Positions 22,777 through 35,600 of a stretch of 64,000 nt of DNA are shown one piece after another. The DNA is from Onchocerca lupi (Eukaryota; Nematoda; Chromadorea; Rhabditida; Onchocercidae). Positions within the stretch are counted from its first letter, which is position 1. Every line of letters starts with the position of its first letter. The stretch is from assembly GCA_028564675.1 (NCBI GenBank), contig JAOVVO010000115.1, positions 62,001 through 126,000 of the forward strand, given 5' to 3'. The notes under the pieces are model-generated. The model was not told the origin of the DNA and made no database searches. It worked only from the letters and a program-made list of their open reading frames with translations. A program made the position numbers and the translations under genes.

Positions 22777-25700
22777 TCATGACTTCGCAGAATAAAATAG
22801 TTTATAAAACATGAAAAAATTCAGAGCTAAACTTAAAAAAGTCCCTAATACACAAATGATATTAAACAATGTGAATTTTGATGCGTTAGGTGTCATACTC
22901 ACTGATGTCATCGTTGATGGAACAAATGATTTCACATAGCGTGAGTCAGAAAAATGCATTCCATTATCTAAAGAAATTCCATCTTGCGTATCACGAATTC
23001 GTAATCGAGGTCTTGCCAATACCGGTTTTTTCATAGAATCAAAAGGGCCTATAAAAATTACATGCTTATTGAAAAAAATGCAACAAAATATTCCAATTTG
23101 TAAAGAGAATATTTACATAAATCGATTAAGCAAGAATGAAAAAATTTAAAAATACAATTTATTTTAAAATATTACCTTGTCGTTGTCGCAAAATTGATGT
23201 TCCTTTGGGAGAACCCAAGTCATCACCAAGTGATAAAGTATTGAAAAGCTTCCCCAATTCTCTTGAAGGTGTTGATTCATGAGATGAGATACCTCTGTTT
23301 TGCGTATTTCCCAAAAACGATAGACTCTTATTGGTATGCGCAGACAGAGTGCTACATTGCGATACTGGAGTACTCGCTATTGAAAATGCACTGCAAATAT
23401 CGAAATATCCCAAAAGTTTCAAATGACTTCGTATTTATTATGTAAACTTATGCATGATTGAATGGTAAATATAGATGTCTTATAGGACAGCGTTAATTGG
23501 GAATGAAGGACAATCGCTCAAAAGATCTATTCGCTTCTATATCTCATTCAAGTTTAATTAGATTTAGAGCTTTTAATTTTAAGTTTAATTAGAGTTGGAG
23601 AACTGAATTTTTTTCTTCACCTTCATAGCAATAAATAATTTATTCTGTACAGGAAACATGATTAAATAGAGTAAAATCTTTACATACTGAAGATGTCTAT
23701 AACGCCTGTAACTCAGGCAATTATCATTATAAATGCGAATTAGTTTTAAAATTCGAACCAATGAACATTAATGGATACCTTTGTATGATATTGTTCGGTC
23801 GTTTTCGATGCAATAATTTTCGAGGAAAAAATGCAACAGCAAATGAAACTACGCATAGTATAGATACGAAACTTAACTGTGAAAGAAGCAATTCTTCCTT
23901 TTCACTTTCTTCGCTATTCCCTAGGAATAGCAAAACACACCTGAAATCAGTGTTTAGTTTCTTAGGAATTACTGATTCGAATACTGTTATGCATATTTGA
24001 ATAAGTAATTGTTCGTCTTCATATATTTCGAATAGAAAAAGTGATGTGCATATTGTTATGTTAAAACTACAAAATGTTACCTTAATCAACATTAAACGCA
24101 TAATACAGAGGCTATGAGAATTTGAATGTTAACACAGATGCAAAAAAGCATTTCTTATAACTCGCTATAGTAAATCAATAACCGAATATTATAAAAATTA
24201 TTTCGGAAGACTACTTAAATAAATGTTCTTTTTTTTAGTAAATAAATGTTTACTAAATGTCAACTTAAAGAAATGTTCTTTAAATATGCAATACAGTTTA
24301 TGCCAATCATTGTAAAGCAATGACACTAACCAAATAAAAAATGAGACAATATCAGGTAGGGATCGCCGAGCATGCATTATAGTCACTGAGGTAATATGCG
24401 AAACGAGGCCAAGGAGAATTATCTTCGAAGCATGGAAAATCAGAAATGGTATCCACGAAGACAGCACATAATAGGGTAAAAATTGATTTAAGTCGAACAA
24501 CTAAATACAAAAGTGTTATTTGAAATACAACGGAAAAAAAAGTATTATCTATTTTTAACGCTGAACAGTGTTGGTAATTTTTCTGGAGAGAGAAATGTGA
24601 TAATCATCCCAAATTTAAGCATACAAAAAATAATAAAACTAACATAAGTATTAGTACTGTTCGGTAGCTGCAGCAGATAAGCAACGAAAAGAAAACAAGA
24701 AATAGAAAATGTGACCAAATTTAGACAATTCGAGATAAGTCCACAGTTAAAGAGCGCTGCACGAGAGCGTCGATGATTGCAACGGCGTTCTGGTATTTCA
24801 CTGATCTATGAATCAAATATTAAAGAGACAGGAAGAAAAGCTGTTTAATTCGAAAATCTTTTGTGATGAAAAAATTAAAATTAAACATTTTTGGTTCATA
24901 GCATTGTTAGTTCTACTAGTTCTTTTCTGCAGAGCGAAACATACATAAGCACGTGTTTTTTTTTTCAAAAACTTTTTGAAAATTGAAATCGAAATGAAAA
25001 TACCTCAGAGCAGAGTTTCTGGGAAGGTTGATTGGAACGATGAACAGAAGTAGGGACCGAAACAGTACGAGTGATTGGTAGCTGATTTAAACCGAATTCC
25101 TTTAATAGAAGCAACTATCGAATTAAACGAATCGTTAACAAAACAGAAGCAGGAATTGAAATTTTTTTAGTCAAAGCTAATCAATACAAATCTTCCATCC
25201 CTTTTAAGCAAAGGTTGAATTTTTCAGCGAATCATTTTATGCTATTGGTATACCTTGCTGAAGGAACTAATGGGATATTCTTTCTTCTTATCCTCCAACT
25301 AACTGAACTATTTCACCATAACTTAAAATTTAAAGCAGTTATTTAAACCAAAATTTCAAAATATCCCTCTTATTCCTCTAAAATGGAAAGAGTGAAAGTA
25401 CGGAATATATAAAGCAACCTGATCGAGCTTCAATTTCCTTTGCACGATTTGTTCGCAATCATTGCAAAGCGGATAGCTCTTGTACAAACGTGCTTTATAT
25501 ACTTCCAACTCCCCATCAAAATTTGCCTAAAATTATGCAATCAGATCAAAAAAAAAAAAAAAAAAGAAAAAAAATTGAAATAAGGAATATTTTCATGATT
25601 TGTTTCAAACAGCTACCATATAACTTTCATAGGTCTTTCTCATAAATCTGTATTACTGAAAAATATCACTGAAAAAAGAATATGCATTTTTTTCTTCGAA

Positions 25701-26576
25701 ATCATAGCGGAAAAGAACTAATTATAAGCATAAACATGAAAAAAAAAAAAAAAAAAACCTCATTTCGCGGTTCGAATTTATTGATTTGTGACTGAATACG
25801 TGCCTGTTGTATGTTGCATCTTTGACATAAACCATTGGTAATGACTACTTCTCGATTTTTATTCATCTTAATATTGTCAATATGCTGTTAAAGATGCAAA
25901 TTTATTAATTAAATACAGATTCAATGAACCGCAAAACAATTATATATATCAACAAAAAATAACTCCAATTAAAACGAAAGTATATGTTTTGTACTACTAA
26001 AATTTATAATCCAAGTGATTTAAAATTCTTCAAAAAGATTTATCTATGAGAGGCCTTAAATTAAACACTCTCATAATCTCTCAATTATATTCTGAAATGC
26101 ATTACTTTTTTAACATTCTATGGTTACTTTACCAAAAGAAATATCCAAAATATTCTGATGATATTCTAATCTATTCATCAACACAAAGTTCAAGTTTCAA
26201 TAAAAAAAACTTTTTTTTTTGACGTCGGATTCAGAAATTCATATTTTTGCTCTGGAATGAATCGATCATAATCACCATCATCCTTGAAACCATTATATTG
26301 TCCACATTTAGGACAAATAAATGTTTTTCGATTGCAATAAGATACGCGAATATTCTCATTGCAAAACCAACAATTTACCATTACTTTCCAAAATGGCCTA
26401 AAATTATATTTGTTGATAGTAAATAGTTTCAATAAAAGATAAAGAATTGAATTTATCAATATAAAAAAGATTTCAACTGTAACAACTTACCTAATAATAT
26501 AATACAGGAAATAGAAAATAAGAATTACGGAGAGAATAATAGAGCCGACGCTCCACAACGATGCGTCCTCTATCAT
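22777..26576 (-). CDS. samp-1: Samp1/TMEM201/NET5 inner nuclear membrane protein, ten exons
   Basis: A nuclear-envelope protein of the Ima1/Samp1 family, which links the inner nuclear membrane to LINC complexes and lamina. Exons: 26576-26491, 26397-26211, 25884-25759, 25526-25419, 25114-25004, 24805-24560, 24500-24331, 24111-23779, 23390-23176, 23048-22777; phases agree throughout and give 617 residues (human protein about 666). Residues 8-28 are a membrane segment. The Ima1 N-terminal domain follows, with four CxxC pairs: Cys38/41, 57/60, 111/114 and 154/157, including the family signature NCWFCN and CPKCGQYNGF. Several hydrophobic segments lie between about 229 and 370, one in the second half of exon 8 (LSFVSILCVVSFAVAFF), and one near the C-terminus (about 590-612). 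A Ser/Thr-rich loop lies between the last two. The start ATG is two bases after a TTTTCAG. Two introns begin GTTTTTTT after an A-rich or plain exon end. The donor of exon 6 (AGC|GTTAAA) is the weakest junction. Confidence 0.93.
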
Positions 26577-26586
26577 CTCTGAAAAG
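26577..26586 (-). promoter_or_regulatory. Likely spliced-leader acceptor of samp-1
   Basis: CTTTTCAG|AG then ATG: a consensus nematode 3' splice site two bases before the initiation codon, with no matching upstream coding exon. This is the usual appearance of an SL trans-splice site. Confidence 0.6.
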
Positions 26587-27765
26587 CAATCTAAATGATT
26601 AAGTAAGGAAAAGTAATATCTCTTCTTCCCATATTTGGCTAGGCCTGCAAAAAAATCTCGTGAGCTAAAATTTAAATTTATGGCGGATCATGCCATAAAC
26701 ATTTTTTTAATCTTCCGATATAACCCAAGTCCAGAAACTCTATTCGAGATATGGATATATATCGTAAAATTAAGGAAATAATTTTGAAAGTTCGTGATAC
26801 ACATTTGCTGAGTTCCAACAGCGAGCGATATTAATGTATTTATAATGTACCGGACAAGTAATAATCATATGAATTTTGCTGAAAATATAGAAAACTAATA
26901 TTTTATTGAAAAAATACAGTCATACATGATTATACATAAATTATTTCTCTAACATACTTTATCCTAAGAAATGAGCAGAATGACAATGATTTTTCATTAG
27001 ATGCTAGTTTCGGAGGTATCAGAAACATGGAAAATGGCAGATATATAGAAATAAAAGAAATTCTTGAGAAGATTCATAATAAAACATTCTAACTTTATCA
27101 ATTTCACTTCGGATACATAAGTAAAATGGAAAATCGCGCTTAAAACACTGTTCAAAATAATGTTAAAATTAATCGTTAGATCCAAAATCAGGAACCAAAG
27201 CATATAAATAAAACTAAACATGAGGATGAAAGTTGCTGATACTATTTTATATTAAATTACAGCTCACTTTATAGCTCTGAAAGAACAGTTTAAACCATTC
27301 TGAATTTTACCGCATTTCTGTCGCTTGTGTCAGCGAAGAACAAAATACAGCCGGAATGAGAAATATGAAGAATAGATCGGGAGATCCGGAAATATCGCAA
27401 AACAAAAGAGATTAAAAATCTTCGTCGGGAAAAAAATAAGACAGAAGCATAACTTCGGAAAAATGCCTGAGTAAATAAGTCACCATGATCATATTTCACT
27501 TAATTTGAACAGAGATGGTGTCTCAGTAACACAAAACAAAATTTTACAATTACAATTCATATCATTACAATTTTTGGAAATAAAATAATACTAGTATTGA
27601 AAAATATGATATGAAAAATTCGAAAAATAGTTTTCAGCAGAAGATAATGTAAGCTAAGATTTTACTTCAAGCTGTAATAATTACGATATAAGTATTCAGT
27701 TCGATTTATAATAAAAATAGATTAGAGCGAAATCTGGGAGTAAATATGTTGAAGAACTGCGATCG
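26587..27765. other. Spacer between raga-1 and samp-1 (same strand)
   Basis: 1.18 kb between the raga-1 stop and the samp-1 acceptor, both on the minus strand. Contains no supportable exon. At 26997-27221 a minus-strand frame carries two similar SAIFH..-VSE/TSE words, from an imperfect sequence repeat. Confidence 0.5.
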
Positions 27766-30700
27766 CTACCGAGCTTCTAATTTTTCGAAATATTTCCGAG
27801 CATTTCTAATATTCATTAACGTTGCAGCAGATGCTAAAAAAAATTTTGAAAATCGGATTAACTTATCCAAATTTCGCTATTATTAGAAAAAGAAGGATTA
27901 TTAAGAGTATTCTCATATCTAACTCAAATAATCATTGTTACAGGTCTAATGCATAAATTAGTATGCTAGTCCTATTTATTTCAATAACTATTTGCGTTAT
28001 TCAGCAAAACCGTACAATTATAAACTCTGAACAAGAGTTTTGAACAATGAGCTAACGATGTTATATTCCTCTTTTATTTTTGAAGAAATGCTCATTATCA
28101 GCACTGATATCAAGAAAGTGACTTACAAACAGTTGAATCCGACAAGACCACCATAATGAATGTATTGCAGGTAAAGCTATCAATAAATGCAGCAAATTTA
28201 CTATTCCGTACACACATACATTCAAATTGTGAACCCAGCTTGCTGCAACAATGAGTATTTGTAAATTTTCCAGAAATTTTCAGAAGTGAGAAATAATATG
28301 TTATATGTAATCACCACTTTAGAGTTTGATGAATTTCCGTATGTCCGAAATGTTTTAATATTACGTAAATCTGCGATCATTTAGATTCGGATACTTAAAA
28401 AATAAAATAAATAAAGAATTATGAAATTATAAAGTAAAAATTTGAAATATGATTAGATTATGCCATCAAGCTATTTGATATAATTATTTGTCCCTACGAA
28501 ATAAAGCAAATAAAGGAAAAGTGATTAATAAGGAATTGCTATAATAAAGTGTATCTATACATTAGAAAGTTTCAATTTCCTTAAAATGATTTAAGTTACG
28601 AAAGTTGGGAAAAAACAAAAATAAAAAGAAAAAGTCCGATTAAGACCAGAGGAAAATAATTACAGAAGAATTAATTAGGAATAAAAATGAATAGCTACAT
28701 CTATGATAATAGCAGTTTTCGATGGAAAACTTTACAAGCATGACCGGTTTTAGATCATACTGCCTCTTCTCGTTCAGTTTATTTAAAAATAATAGTAACT
28801 ACAATACAGAACCTGCATGACAGTTTAAATTGTTTGATAATGTTTGAAACTTTTTCAAAACGGTGAATATCATCATGTTGAACGATTTGCGCTTGCGCTA
28901 TTACAAGGAAAGTTGCCTTTTCGAATAGTAATACCTGTAAAATGTGAAAAATACCAGTTCAAATATTCCAGAAATTATAGAAATTGTGCATTCATTTTTA
29001 AAAATCGCAAATTCCTCCAAAAATTAAGAATATAAAAAAAAACTATTTAACTAAAAAGTAACATTTAAAAAATTTATCCCAAATTCATATGATTAATATC
29101 TTTATTTTATATTTCTCTACATCATCATGCAAGAGCTTTAACAATGTCCTTTCTATGAATAAAATATTGTAAATCAAAATGAAATGAAAATTAAAGGATC
29201 AACTTCGTCAGCATCCAAAATTACAGCAAACTGTTTCAGTCTGGCTTCCATTGACGCAACATTTGGTACTAAATGACAAACGATTGCCGACCAAGCCTGA
29301 ATTCAACAGAATCTCAATTATTGGAACCATGTCTGAGAAGCTATGTGTGAGAAGAATAAAATTAGTATGAAAATATACCTTATAAAGCGTTTCATCCCAA
29401 ATCGATGACCGGTAACACTGCCTTACAACGTTATCATGGCCAAGTTTTTCAGCAGCAAGCTTCGACCTGCACATTATATCTCGTTCCTTCTCTGAGAATA
29501 CCTAAAATAAAACAAATGATTAAATGAAGCAAGAAGGAACAAAAAAAAAAAAAAAAAAAACCCAAACTCAGCTTTACATTCCGTTTAAAAAGATGTGAAA
29601 TCACACCAATACAACTGTGTCAAACTTTCGGAACTATTTGTCTCCAATTTTCATCGGTCATTTCTATTACATAAGTATGTTAACTCCCTAATAAATAGAG
29701 GCATAATTTCTCCTGTTGCAAAAACTCTAAAAAAAGAAAAAAAAGTTATAAGTAAATGCAGAAAGATACTAATCGTCAGAAATATCTGAAATCTTGCTGC
29801 AATTAAACAATTTCGAATTCATTTTATAATCAACATATAACTGTCACCTGATCTCTGTGTTCCTCAGAAACCAAATCCATTTTGTGTATTAAACAGAACA
29901 CTTTAGCGTTCGGTGAGTTTTGAATTAGTGCTTCCAGACATGTCTGGTAATATCGATAATCCTTTTCCAATTCACGACTTTCTACATCGAATACATATAT
30001 CAGCACCTAAATTTGAAAAAAAAAAGAAAAATGCAAATCGCTTAAACAAATTTGAAGCATTAACAACTTAAACAGGGAAGTAATAAAAACTTTCCCGAGT
30101 ATTTCATATGTTGTCGCCAGGGCAATCTTATTAATTTAAGAAAGATAAATCTTAGAATGTAATACTAAATGATAAAAGACAACACATGCCTGAACATTTC
30201 TGAAAATTTGATCTTTCTGTGAAGCCAAATAATTCTCCATAAATGCTTCTTGACCACCGCAATCCCAAAGGTGTAATACTAGATTGCCCAAAAATCTGCA
30301 GTTGGCAACAATGTGATGTAAAGACAAACATATTCACATGGAGAAATTACATATATACTAAAATTCTACGTTTTCATTGCTTGCTCACTATTGAAGACTG
30401 TAGCTTTAACTAAAAAATGAAAACTAATGCATTCAAGTTACTTTGATCGATTCCAGTTATGAACAGTTAAATGGTTGTTAGGTTGGAGATTTGTTACAGT
30501 TTATAGCAAGAAATAAATTGTTAACAAGATGTAAAGTATATTGTTTTTAATTGTTGCATAAATATACCATAATCATAATGGAACACAACAAATTTTAGAT
30601 TTCCTTATATTTTCAAGGAAAGAAAAACAACTAACCGAACATGAGCATGTTCTACCTCCATCGTTGGTCCAAGACGATTCGTGTCACGAGCAATATAATT

Positions 30701-30775
30701 GGCAAAAATGATAGAACGCATTGAAGTCTTCCCAGAACCGCTTTTTCCCATCAGTAGAACCTTTCGCTTTGACAT
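27766..30775 (-). CDS. raga-1: RagA-type GTPase, eight exons
   Basis: The Rag A/B small GTPase that, as a heterodimer with RagC/D, recruits TORC1 to the lysosome when amino acids are present. Exons: 30775-30636, 30295-30190, 30006-29848, 29501-29379, 29296-29204, 28934-28813, 28242-28127, 27833-27766; phases agree and give 308 residues (human RagA 313). The P-loop GKSGSGKT is residues 10-17. Switch II WDCGGQ is 57-62. The base-binding HKMD is 123-126, followed by the Rag-specific SSIWDETLYK (167-176). The C-terminal roadblock domain runs from about 180 to the end (HRFEK, KFAAFID, NIRNARKYFEKLE). In switch I, LGPTMEVEHAHV replaces the usual LGATIDVEHSHV. Intron 2 has a GC donor (CAG|GCATGT). 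An acceptor lies 19 bases before the ATG with no stop between, so a trans-spliced start at this ATG is likely. samp-1 follows on the same strand. Confidence 0.95.
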
Positions 30776-32623
30776 CGTCTTTTCTATTTCTTCCTATAAA
30801 ATGGTTTTAATAAAAATCAACGCTGATATATTTAAAGAAAAACAATTTAAATGAATTCCCTCTTTCTGTCTATTATACTCATCAATCCTACCTAAGCTAT
30901 GTTTTTCTGAATTTGAAACTTGCTTTTTCTTCAGTTTTTGTCTGCAGAAGTTAGCTCATGCTTCCTGTATTTCCATTTGTTTCATGATTTCTTTGTCCAA
31001 TGTTTATTCATTAACTGATCTGCCAATGGTAATTCTGCATTAAGCGTCAGTGAAACCTGGAATCCTACCACTGTCTGCTACTATATCCATCTAATCTGAG
31101 ATAATTAATCTGAGTGAAAATTTCAAAATTCACAAAAATAATGAATATTGTAATAGCAATAATGAATACTATCCTTCTTGTATATTTGTATAAATCGATT
31201 TGATTTAAATATGCAATATGGTGACAAAAAATGGAACACATGAAAAAATAGTATCAAAACAAACATCCCATTATATATTCGAATTTCAGGATATAAAATC
31301 TATAACAAGAAGGGGAACAAGAAAGTTAAAAAAAAAAAAAAAATCGGGAAATTTTATAATTAATCCCATAAAAAGATAAGAGATAATCGTACCATACCGT
31401 TGAAATCGTTTCAAAATCTAAACTAAATGTAATCATCATTTATTATTACCACTTCAAATATCGATAAAGAATGGCCAATATGCATATCATTTGGTTATAT
31501 TTTGCACATTTATTCCTCATCAACTTTCAAACTACTGCTTGCTATAAAAAATTTTGCTTCATTCGGAAATGATAAAAAAATGTCAGTGCTTATATCATGA
31601 TCACCAAAGCATGGTAACAAAAATTTTCCACTTCTTTGCCAAATTTTTTACTCTAACTCTCTCATCATGCATCAAAAACACTATAAAGCCTAAAAATTAT
31701 AATTAATGTGCAAATATATTCCTACAAAAATTATATTCAGAAATATCAGTTTTAATCCAAAAATCATTTGATCACTATCATTATTTCCGTTTATTTTTCG
31801 ACTGTGACAAAACCAAAAGTTTCCCTATAAGACTGTTACCATACCATTTCTTTAAACAAAAATTTCAGATGATTCCATTTTTCTACAACCTATTCGACAA
31901 TTGTATAAATTGAAGTCGCTAATGTTATTTGCAGTTTCAAAAATTAGTATCTAAAAGTTACTACCTACAGAAAATTTCACAAGGAAAAAAAAAAGGAAGG
32001 CTATGAAATGAATCAAAGAGCCAAACCAACATCATAACGAATAGAGTAACATATGATACATTTTATAAATATTTCATAATATAAAAATCTTATGACATAA
32101 CCCAATTTGAACATCTATTAATCAAATAAAAATAGGATAAATCTCTTCTCGATCCACAATGAAATGATGTATTTCTTCAACAGTTTGAACTCTTAGAATC
32201 GGTTCCTCTGAAAAATGTTTGAATTTACATCTCTGAAAAAATAATATTCAAAAAAAGTACATGTGTAATTAAAAACGTTTGATGACAACTGAAAAATGAA
32301 AATACAGTCGAAAAAATCATGGGAGCTTTCCAGCCATTTCATATCACGCAACTCCTGTCAATGTCTTCTCTCAGTTCATGAAAAAAGCAGATCAAATTTC
32401 ATGGAATTTGCAACGCAAAATAGAAAGGAAGTCACTTCTGCCGGATTTTGCTAAGTGCAGACTTAACTAAAAATTCAGGACATGCAATGAAGAATTCATA
32501 AAAATTAAATGTTCACTTTTTACTCATTGCCATAACCTAAATCATTTGCTCAGAAAATAACATAAGGAAAACTGCAATCACTTTACGGAAGTTAATTATG
32601 GAATGCCTGAAAATTAAATTATC
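30776..32623. other. Spacer between saps-1 and raga-1 (same strand)
   Basis: 1.85 kb, AT-rich, with A-runs (about 31327-31344). It is the probable raga-1 promoter and 5' region and the saps-1 3' UTR. No exon can be supported. Confidence 0.5.
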
Positions 32624-35600
32624 CTACTTTATACTTCCTGCCATAATGGCGGACGCGATACCACCGCTAAGTGCTGCTGTTGTAGGACTGAGAATTATGT
32701 CGTCCCCAATTTCATTCCACGCGTCATCTTCGGACTGCGACTGTGGTGGAGGCCAGTCGTCAGGCTTCATGGATGTGAAATCTGCCCAATTACCGAAATC
32801 CATAGAGGATATTGACGAAGCCTGCGGCCACTTATCGTCTAAAACATCACAATCACTTTTAAATAAATGATGATTGTCCTACAATCAATTTTTTTTTTTA
32901 ATATAAAGCACTCCACCAGATAAATTACTTATATGATTTATTAAAAAAAGTCACCTATGACACATTTTGATATTTTTCTCTCTTCTTTTGCCAAATTCGC
33001 TTTTGATGGATCTTTTTCATTCATTTCGGGAATATCGCTAGGAGGAACTTCATTAGAATTTGGCACAGGAACAGTACCGTTCCAAAATACAGGAAATTTC
33101 GATTCTAAGTCGTCTCCATTGTCGCCAGTTATCCTGCTATCCACTTCCTACACGAAATTAATTACTACAAGCATACTGACTCTACATTCTGAAAAATCTA
33201 TCCCACTTTCGCCTTGATTTTGGATTTCAATGAATCGATAGGATACCTTGGACATGCATTCATCTGGCCATCTATCTCCTGAATTCTTGTTTGTAGTTCT
33301 TGTATCAATCCTCAGTTCACACATTGCATCAAAAATATCTTCATTTCCCTAAATAACATTTATCAATATAAACATTCACATCGGAAATTTACAAATTTGG
33401 ATGACAAAAAAGGAACTTACAATGTTAACAAAGTCCTTTGCAATACCGCTTTCCGATATAATATCAGGGATCTCATAACTAAAATTATGCAAATTCATTT
33501 ATCTCGTTTGAAACAAATAAAATATTTAAGGAACGAAGTTTTTACTTATGAATTTTTCCTTATAAAAAAGAAACACAGTCATCTTGAAGCAAAAGATATG
33601 TGGAAATTAAAAAGAAATTCATCCTAAATTTATGATATATTTGCAAATTAACAGAACTTATGCAAGTATAATATCTAATTACAGTGTGTTTTACATAACA
33701 ATATTATTATCTTATGAAGTAAGGTGATAAAAATTTATAATTCTAATAGATATTAAAATATTTATTTCTACTGATTTAAAAAAAAATTTGTGTACTGAGT
33801 ATCATGAGAAGAACATGGGAATGATATTACAACATCCTCTGCTAGCGACCGGGGCACTAAATATTGTTCATACTCATCCATTAACTGCAATTTGAAAAAT
33901 AATTTGAAACAAGTTAAGCTGCGTCAGCCTTTTCATTTTCGTTTAATCTTGAAGCATTCAAAATCATTTTATAAATAAGAAAATGGATGAAAAAAATACA
34001 AAAGAGACTCTCACTATTTTGAAAGAAAATACTTTAGAATCTGGTATAAAAAAAAGTAAAAAAAAAAGAAAAAAAATGAGAATACCTCTGCAGCACTACT
34101 GACCATAGGTTCAGGAACATCACATGCATCAATCTTTGCTGTATCGACGATATTACTAATAGGAGGAGTAATTCCTGTGTCGTCACCACGATTTTTCTCT
34201 TCGTATTCTTTTATTTCTTTTAAGAAAGTTTCCCAATGATCAGCTTGACCAGATGCTACAAATACATTAACATACATATCATTTATTATCAGCTTTGTAT
34301 CTTTGCTCATTAATACCTTATCTGGTGGAAAAAACCAAAGGCAACAATTGCTCCTACAATAAAATGTACGCATATACAACAGAAACTGAATTTAACCTCG
34401 AATGAGCTGGGTGATGAATTCAGCACTGCATGAAGATTCGGAAGCACATTTAATTAGTAATGCGAGATTCATATAAAAACCATGTAACATTCTTTTCGCA
34501 GATCCATGAAGAAAGTCAGCTTGTGATGTTTCACAACCTGCTAATGTATGCCCTAATATATCTACATCCTGCAAAATTCATTTTCCAATTCTAAAGAAAA
34601 TAAAGGATTGATCCAAAAAAAAAAAAAAAAATAAAGCAGTTTCCTTGTAATCTCATTAACTTATATACATTTATTTTCAAATTTAACTACAAAATTCACA
34701 ACCCAACCCAGCTAAGCTTTATTCATTACAGATTTAAAAAAAAAAAGGATCTATTTCTTTGAAGCATATACTAGAGAATATTGAAATAAAAAATGACTCG
34801 AAATTTTAAAACTGACTTTTTTTCCGATAAATTTCTAACATATATATTACCTAATTAAAAACCATAACTATGTGAAATGCAACATATATGCACAAAAAAA
34901 ATTCAACTTCTAAAGGACTTACTTTGATTAGATATTGTATAAGCGGTGAGGGAGAAGGCGAAAGTGTATAAAGAATATAAGCAATGGATCGATGTAAAAG
35001 ATTTTGAAAGAGTGTAAGCTGAGGACGAGTGTTGACATAAGTCAGAAACAGCTTGAATGGACTTATCGACAAAGATGAAAATGCTGTCAAGACAGCTTGA
35101 TGTGTTGCCATATGATTTGTATCCAGTACTAGTACCAATAATCGCATCAATGGATACCAAGCATCACTGCACATCTTTATGTCTCCATCTCCTATCTGCG
35201 AGCAAATATATTGGTCAAAGAATATTTAATAAAAAAACTTTTTAATTTAATAAAATCATTAAAAAAAAGCACTGTTATTCAATTGCACAAGAATTCGGAA
35301 GCATATAAATTATGAAATTAAAGCAAGGTCAATACAAAATGCCAGTTTGCAAAGCATTCTAAGCACTTCAAAGTACTATAAGTATTTTCAATGCCAGTAA
35401 TTTCCCTAATGTACTAGTAACAGGAATAGGGATGGGTAAGAATAAAAATGCGAAACAAAAATAATAAAGAAGCTCTTCTGAAGTAAAAAATCTAAAACAA
35501 CTTTTTCAGTAATATCTTTCTATATGAATGTTAACTATGCAATACCTTAAGAGAATCAATTATTGCACTGACAATTCGATCAGCTGAAGCAGCAACAATT

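Noticed and set aside
23941..23960. Intron end (TTTCAG) inside samp-1 exon 8
   Set aside because: The frame is open straight through, and the phase of the supposed join does not match the preceding donor.
24198..24330. Extension of samp-1 exon 7 through the whole open frame
   Set aside because: The donor TTTG|GTTAGTG gives the phase needed by the next exon; the extension has no family character and ends in a stop.
28120..28180. Plus-strand exon-like piece between CAG and GTAAAG
   Set aside because: It is the antisense of raga-1 exon 7, whose minus-strand reading matches the RagA C-terminal domain.
32598..32870. Plus-strand 90-codon frame with a Cys/Gly-rich part
   Set aside because: Antisense of saps-1 last exon, which fits the family tail in phase on the minus strand.
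34321..34379. Extension of saps-1 exon 11 upstream to the TTGTAG acceptor
   Set aside because: It would break the phase with exon 10; the internal acceptor at TTCCACCAG restores it.
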